From JAEUOS01 sp040382235 (GTDB taxonomy: Bacteria > Pseudomonadota > Gammaproteobacteria > Burkholderiales > JAEUOS01): DNA of 8,933 bases. The notes below the pieces were generated by a model. It saw only the letters and a list, made by a program, of their open reading frames with translations. It ran no database searches and was not told the DNA's origin. Below, piece after piece: positions 5,635 through 8,933 of the stretch. The stretch lies in assembly GCA_040382235.1 (NCBI GenBank), contig JBEIFV010000222.1:1-8933 (forward strand), written 5' to 3'. The position numbers and the translations under genes are program-made. The first letter of the stretch is position 1. Each line of letters starts with the position of its first letter.

Positions 5635-7748
5635 TTGGGCACGTCGAAAATCGAGGCTTCCGCGCGATTCTCCATCATGTCGACCACCCGGCAATCGGCG
5701 CACATCTGCAGGCGCCGCAGCGCCAAGCCGCCGGCGAACATCGAGTGCGCGGCCAGTTTCGTGCTCATGTTGTCGATCATCTGGCGGGTGCCGAATGGTT
5801 TGGTGCAGCGCACGCAATTGAACGGTTCCGCCTGGTTCAACACCACCGGCTTCTTGGCCTCGGGAGTCAGGTTCAGGCGCGGCAACAGGGTGATTGCGTC
5901 CTCGGGACAAGTGGCGACGCACAGGCCGCATTGCACGCAGTTGCGTTCGACAAAGCGCAATTGCGGGCTGTCCTGGTTGTCGGCCAGGGCCGCCGCCGGA
6001 CAGGCACCGACGCATGCGAGGCACACGGTGCATTTGTCGAGTTTGATTGCAAGCCCGCCGTAAGGTGCCCCCGCCGGGAGGGAGATCATCTGGGAGGGGC
6101 TGGGCGCGTGGCGCGCCAGGTGCTCAATGGCGAATTCCAGTGCCTGGCGCTTTTCCGCCGCCACGTTCCAGGTGGCTGCCTCGCTCACACGGCGCGCCGG
6201 CACCAGCGCCGCCAGCGCGCTTGCCAGAGCGGCAGCCGAATCAACTTCGATCAAGCCCAGATGACCGCCGCCATAACCCAGGCCATCGAGAATCGTCTGC
6301 CCGATCGCTGCCTGCGCGGCAAGCGCCTGGGCATACTCCGGAGCCTCCACCCCGCTGAGCAGTACCCGCACCTGACTGGCGCCATAGGCCAATGCCGCCA
6401 GCCATAGATCAAGCCCGGTCGACGCCACGTGATGCAGGTGCAGCGGAATCACCCGCGCCGGCAGGCCGGCATGGGCAGTGCCGGTCTTGCCGGACCGCAC
6501 CGAGCGACCGGCACTTTCAATCAGCTTCAGCCCATGCTCATCATGCAGCAGCAGGCAGGCGTCACGACCACCGGCGGTGGCATAGGTGCGCAGCATGGTC
6601 TTGATCTGCGCCCCGCTATCGGTGGTCTTGGGATAGGCGAAACTCATTGCCCCGGACGGGCACACCGTCGCGCAGGCGCCGCAACCCATGCACAAATGCG
6701 GCTCGACCCGCACATGATCGCCGTCGTGGCTGATGGCCTGGGTGGAGCAAGTGTCGATGCAGCGGGTGCAGCCGGATTTCTGGTTGCGGCTGTGCGCACA
6801 GGCGCGCGCGTTGTAACTGAAGAATTTGGGCTTTTCGAACTCGCCTATCAGCGTCACCATTTCGGTGACCGCCAGCGCCTGCTCCAGCAAATCGTCGCCC
6901 GGCCGGAAATAGCCTTGCGGCGGTTGGTGCAGGCGAATCAAGGGCTCGCGCGACAGGTCGAGCACCATGTCGAACTGTTCCTTGCGCGTGGTGGCAGCGC
7001 GCGCGAAATCGATGGCCCGAACCTCGCCACAGGCCCTGACACAGGCGCGATGGTTCTTGCATTTGTCCGGATCGATCTGGTACGAAAGATCAATCGCGCC
7101 TTCAGGGCAAACATCGATACACGCGTTGCAACGGGTGCAGGCGTCGAGATCGATCGGGTTGTCGCTGTGCCATTCAACTTCGAATTTTCCCAGCCAGCCG
7201 TTGATGCCCTTGACCGCACCCGCCAGCACGGGATAGCGGCGCGCGATGGGCAACTCCGCGCCCTTGACGCCGCCGGTCATGAGCACACAAACATCGAGCT
7301 TGCCCACAAGCCGCTCGCCCCAGGCGAGCGCTGCCTGGGCGTCGCCGACAACCAGCGTGGTGCCGCCCGACTTGTAACTGACCCCAGGGGCCGGCGCAGG
7401 CTCGGGTAGTTGCGCCATGGCGATCAGTGCGGCGATCTTCGGACCAGCCGCGCTTGCTTGTCCCGACCAGCCGCCGGTTTCGCGGATGTTGACAAACCTG
7501 AGCGGTACCTCAGCCTGTGCCGATGCGGCCGCAAGCTCGGCAAACATCGGTGCCTCCTGGGTGCAGGCGACCGTCAGGCCTTCGACATTCGCGCCCGCAT
7601 CCGCCAGGGCCGCATCGAAGGCTGCAATCTCACGTCGGCAAAGCTCCTGGTGCACTTTGAGCGGCGCGCCGATACCCAGGGCCGTGGCCAGCTTGGCGCC
7701 GTCGAGCGGCATGGTGCGGTTGCAGTTGCAGACGAGACAAGTGGACAC
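5631..7748 (-). CDS. Multi-[4Fe-4S] cluster ferredoxin-like protein, formate dehydrogenase-associated
   Basis: Large (705-residue) cytoplasmic iron-sulfur protein with no signal peptide or membrane helix. Cysteine sites in order: an N-terminal cluster-like group C4/C7/C9 before NRTMPLDG; a classical CX2CX2CX3C at C204-C214; a three-cysteine site C230/C236/C240; a variant site C317/C327/C330/C334; a classical site C353-C363; two classical sites C573-C583 and C604-C614; and a C-terminal C645/C648 plus C683/C686 pair resembling a rubredoxin or zinc-ribbon site. The classical sites carry the CP that closes a ferredoxin fold. The segment at about 440-510 has no cysteines and may be a separate alpha/beta domain. 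Related proteins sit beside formate dehydrogenase genes in other proteobacteria. Its role is unproven: electron transfer or cluster/cofactor assembly are inferences. I chose the GTG at 7748 (start STCLVCNCN) because the conserved region begins there and a TATAAT lies just upstream; a GTG at 7808 would add 20 residues. The stop overlaps the TorD start as ATGA. Confidence 0.85.
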   Translation of the reverse strand: MSTCLVCNCNRTMPLDGAKLATALGIGAPLKVHQELCRREIAAFDAALADAGANVEGLTVACTQEAPMFAELAAASAQAEVPLRFVNIRETGGWSGQASAAGPKIAALIAMAQLPEPAPAPGVSYKSGGTTLVVGDAQAALAWGERLVGKLDVCVLMTGGVKGAELPIARRYPVLAGAVKGINGWLGKFEVEWHSDNPIDLDACTRCNACIDVCPEGAIDLSYQIDPDKCKNHRACVRACGEVRAIDFARAATTRKEQFDMVLDLSREPLIRLHQPPQGYFRPGDDLLEQALAVTEMVTLIGEFEKPKFFSYNARACAHSRNQKSGCTRCIDTCSTQAISHDGDHVRVEPHLCMGCGACATVCPSGAMSFAYPKTTDSGAQIKTMLRTYATAGGRDACLLLHDEHGLKLIESAGRSVRSGKTGTAHAGLPARVIPLHLHHVASTGLDLWLAALAYGASQVRVLLSGVEAPEYAQALAAQAAIGQTILDGLGYGGGHLGLIEVDSAAALASALAALVPARRVSEAATWNVAAEKRQALEFAIEHLARHAPSPSQMISLPAGAPYGGLAIKLDKCTVCLACVGACPAAALADNQDSPQLRFVERNCVQCGLCVATCPEDAITLLPRLNLTPEAKKPVVLNQAEPFNCVRCTKPFGTRQMIDNMSTKLAAHSMFAGGLALRRLQMCADCRVVDMMENRAEASIFDVPK

Positions 7749-7867
7749 TGTGAAGCCGATCTGACCGGGGTTGTAAGCGTGCGGATTATACGGAGCAAGC
7801 TGCCGCACAGTGGATGACTATTACAGCGGCAACCTTACGCCGTGGTAGGGCCTTTGGCGCGGGCGCC
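7749..7867 (-). other. 119-bp intergenic gap between DUF3306 and ferredoxin genes
   Basis: Non-coding stretch separating the DUF3306 stop (TAA at 7870-7868) from the likely ferredoxin start at 7748. It holds a TATAAT hexamer (7790-7785) and, upstream of it, an inverted repeat GCGGCA/TGCCGC with arms at 7826-7831 and 7801-7806 and a 19-nt loop. No T-tract follows any hairpin, so I do not call a terminator. The gap suggests that the ferredoxin-TorD pair can be transcribed separately from the DUF pair. Confidence 0.5.
7785..7790 (-). promoter_or_regulatory. Putative -10 element upstream of the ferredoxin gene
   Basis: Perfect TATAAT in the context CGTATAATCCGC on the minus strand. It would place a transcription start near 7778, about 30 nt before the GTG at 7748. 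I find no good TTGACA-like hexamer at 16-18 bp upstream, so if it is real it would probably be weak or need an activator. A 6-bp inverted repeat (7826-7831 with 7801-7806) lies just upstream, where a regulator could bind. It also argues against the GTG at 7808 as the translation start, because that codon lies upstream of the putative promoter. Confidence 0.35.
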
Positions 7868-8452
7868 TTACCCCTGGTCCGGACGGTCTGCAGCAGCCAC
7901 CGGCTGGTCCACTCCATCACCGGTCACCGCAGGCGCGCTCGCCGGTTGCGGCAGCATCGGTTCAGCGACTGCCGCACCCGTCGAGAGCGCGGGCGCAGGT
8001 ACCGGCTCGCCGGGTATGCCTTGGTCGGACTTCTTCTCATCCTCGTAATCGAACAGGCGCAACATGCGCGATTGCGCCAGGTCTTTGAGCATCGCCAGCG
8101 GAATCGGGTCGGCTTTGGTGTAATCGTCGATGTAGATGTCGAGCCCATCCATCACGTTGAAATGCGGGTCGCCGAACAGCTTCTTCATCGCCTCGTTGCG
8201 CGCAGCCGGTGGCACGTCCGGGCGCATGAAGCGCGTGAAATCCGAACTCGGGGTCAGCGACTCGATGGGAGGCAAATCGGCCGGCAGCGCCTGTGCCTCG
8301 AGGGGTGCAGGCTTGGATGGCAATCCGCGCTGAACGGCAACCTCATCGTCGACACGGGCGTCCTCACGTTCGCGAATCGTAGGCTCGGTCTGCTTGCGAC
8401 GCGACCAGCGCGACAGGAAGGTCTCGCCCCGACCTGTAGTGTCGTCGCTCAC
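7868..8452 (-). CDS. DUF3306 domain protein of the formate dehydrogenase cluster
   Basis: Predicted 194-residue soluble protein of unknown function, recognised as DUF3306 from two blocks. One is the N-terminal FLSRWSRRK (residues 12-20). The other is the central core at about residues 61-125, with LPPIESLTPSSDFTRFM, then LFGDPHFNVMDGLDIYIDDY. The C-terminal 50 residues are low-complexity, Pro/Ala-rich and probably disordered. The frame is open up to 8683, but that stretch overlaps the DUF3305 gene and looks like a shadow. The GTG at 8452, just before SDDTTGRGETFLSRW, restores the usual family N-terminus. It has AAGGGCGG just upstream and overlaps the DUF3305 stop in a GTGA tetranucleotide. 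The pair is probably co-translated and may act together, for example in maturation or electron transfer for formate dehydrogenase; that role is inference from position only. Confidence 0.82.
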   Translation of the reverse strand: MSDDTTGRGETFLSRWSRRKQTEPTIREREDARVDDEVAVQRGLPSKPAPLEAQALPADLPPIESLTPSSDFTRFMRPDVPPAARNEAMKKLFGDPHFNVMDGLDIYIDDYTKADPIPLAMLKDLAQSRMLRLFDYEDEKKSDQGIPGEPVPAPALSTGAAVAEPMLPQPASAPAVTGDGVDQPVAAADRPDQG

Positions 8453-8922
8453 AAGCCGCCCTTGTCGCGCGGTGCCACGAACGAAGACTTGATGCGCTTC
8501 TTCTTGGGCTCCGGCTTGTAATTGGCGGCCACATAGTCGGCCAGCCACGTACCCATCTGCGGCGGCAGCGGCACAGCGTCGACTTTTTCCTGCGCATCCA
8601 TCAGCCGTGCCGCTTCGTTGTAGCTCAAGGTCACCACCTTGGGAATCGCCGCACCGTCGGCTTCGGCTTCGTCGATGCGCCACATCACGAAGGCTTTCGG
8701 GTCCCCGCTGGAAACGTTCAGAAAATACCCTTCGGCTTCATCGGGATGAAGGCTCACGTCGAAACCATCGAAAAGCGGTCTGTCGGCGCTCGCGTCAGGC
8801 GCGGCGTCCGACATCTCGATGCCCTTCACTTGCCATTGATGGCTGAACCAGCGGTTATTGGCAAGCGCGCGCCTTTCCATCCGGACGGCAACACGCATGG
8901 TGGGTGGCTTGATCGAAGGCAA
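8449..8922 (-). CDS. DUF3305 domain protein of the formate dehydrogenase cluster
   Basis: Small soluble protein of about 149-157 residues with no signal peptide or membrane segment. Near the N-terminus it has the block VAVRMERRALANNRW, which I recognise as typical of DUF3305 proteins. The middle is acidic, with FLNVSSGDPKAFVMWRIDE, and the tail is basic (PKKKRIKSSFVAP). DUF3305 proteins are known from formate dehydrogenase clusters next to DUF3306; their biochemical role is not established. The start is uncertain. The 8922 start is a TTG and the frame stays open to the window edge, so the gene could begin upstream. An ATG at 8898 (MRVAVRMERR) is an alternative, but neither has a convincing Shine-Dalgarno. 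The stop (8451-8449) overlaps the GTG of the next gene as GTGA, indicating translational coupling with the DUF3306 gene. Confidence 0.8.
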   Translation of the reverse strand: MPSIKPPTMRVAVRMERRALANNRWFSHQWQVKGIEMSDAAPDASADRPLFDGFDVSLHPDEAEGYFLNVSSGDPKAFVMWRIDEAEADGAAIPKVVTLSYNEAARLMDAQEKVDAVPLPPQMGTWLADYVAANYKPEPKKKRIKSSFVAPRDKGGL

Positions 8923-8933
8923 TTGTTTGGCTC

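Noticed and set aside
5635..6033. N-terminal extension of the TorD frame
   Set aside because: It overlaps the Fe-S protein coding sequence and reads as Arg/Pro-rich noise. The ATG at 5634 in ATGA gives the normal TorD N-terminus.
5055..6407. 450-codon plus-strand open frame opposite torD and the ferredoxin gene
   Set aside because: Antisense shadow: low-complexity Pro/Arg/Ala/His translation with no family resemblance, while the minus strand encodes two recognisable proteins.
7801..7831. Possible terminator after the DUF3306 gene
   Set aside because: The 6-bp stem has a 19-nt loop and no following T-tract, so it does not look like an intrinsic terminator.
8453..8683. N-terminal extension of the DUF3306 frame
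   Set aside because: It overlaps DUF3305 and is unlike the family. The GTG at 8452 immediately precedes the expected FLSRWSRRK region.
1..8933. Mobile elements, CRISPR arrays, tRNA or rRNA genes
   Set aside because: No transposase or integrase-like protein, no spaced repeat series beyond the two-copy 22-bp repeat, and no cloverleaf or rRNA-like sequence was recognised.

Overview
The window is a compact, single-strand cluster for a periplasmic (TAT-exported), membrane-linked, molybdenum- or tungsten-dependent formate dehydrogenase of the FDH-N/FDH3 type, with its accessory genes. Everything convincing is on the minus strand, so it reads from high to low coordinates. Base composition is GC-rich. 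Protein style (Ala/Arg/Gln-rich, an FdhA starting MLLTRKS, the FdhA-FdhB-FdhC type and DUF3305/DUF3306 partners) suggests a betaproteobacterium or a closely related proteobacterium. That assignment comes from recall of family features, not from a search.

Layout in transcription order. (1) Accessory module: a DUF3305 protein (8922-8449; it may start further upstream), a DUF3306 protein (GTG at 8452, overlapping the previous stop by 4 bp), a 119-bp gap with a TATAAT element, a 705-residue multi-[4Fe-4S] ferredoxin (7748-5631), and a TorD-family chaperone (5634-5014, start overlapping the ferredoxin stop as ATGA). (2) A 159-bp AT-richer gap with a dyad, a TATAAT element, a 22-bp tandem repeat and a 14-bp palindrome. 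(3) Structural module: a 65-residue TAT-signal miniprotein (4854-4657), the catalytic alpha subunit FdhA (4642-1682, cysteine rather than selenocysteine), the four-cluster beta subunit (1666-1034), an 88-residue lipoprotein (1022-756) and the cytochrome b gamma subunit FdhC (739 to beyond base 1; its C-terminal part is outside the window).

How they are thought to work together. FdhA oxidises formate to CO2 at the molybdopterin centre. Electrons pass through its [4Fe-4S] cluster and the four clusters of the beta subunit to the b hemes of FdhC and on to quinone. The TorD-like protein probably guards or delivers the folded FdhA for TAT export. The large ferredoxin, DUF3305, DUF3306, the TAT miniprotein and the lipoprotein have no function I can derive from sequence; their position argues for assembly, anchoring or electron-transfer roles. 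No FdhD/FdhE-type maturation gene is visible here.

Most worth a second look: the regulatory block between the two modules, the beta subunit without a membrane anchor next to an extra lipoprotein and an FdhC with a periplasmic N-terminal extension, and the large ferredoxin with non-standard cluster sites. I see no mobile element, CRISPR array, tRNA, rRNA or clear terminator.
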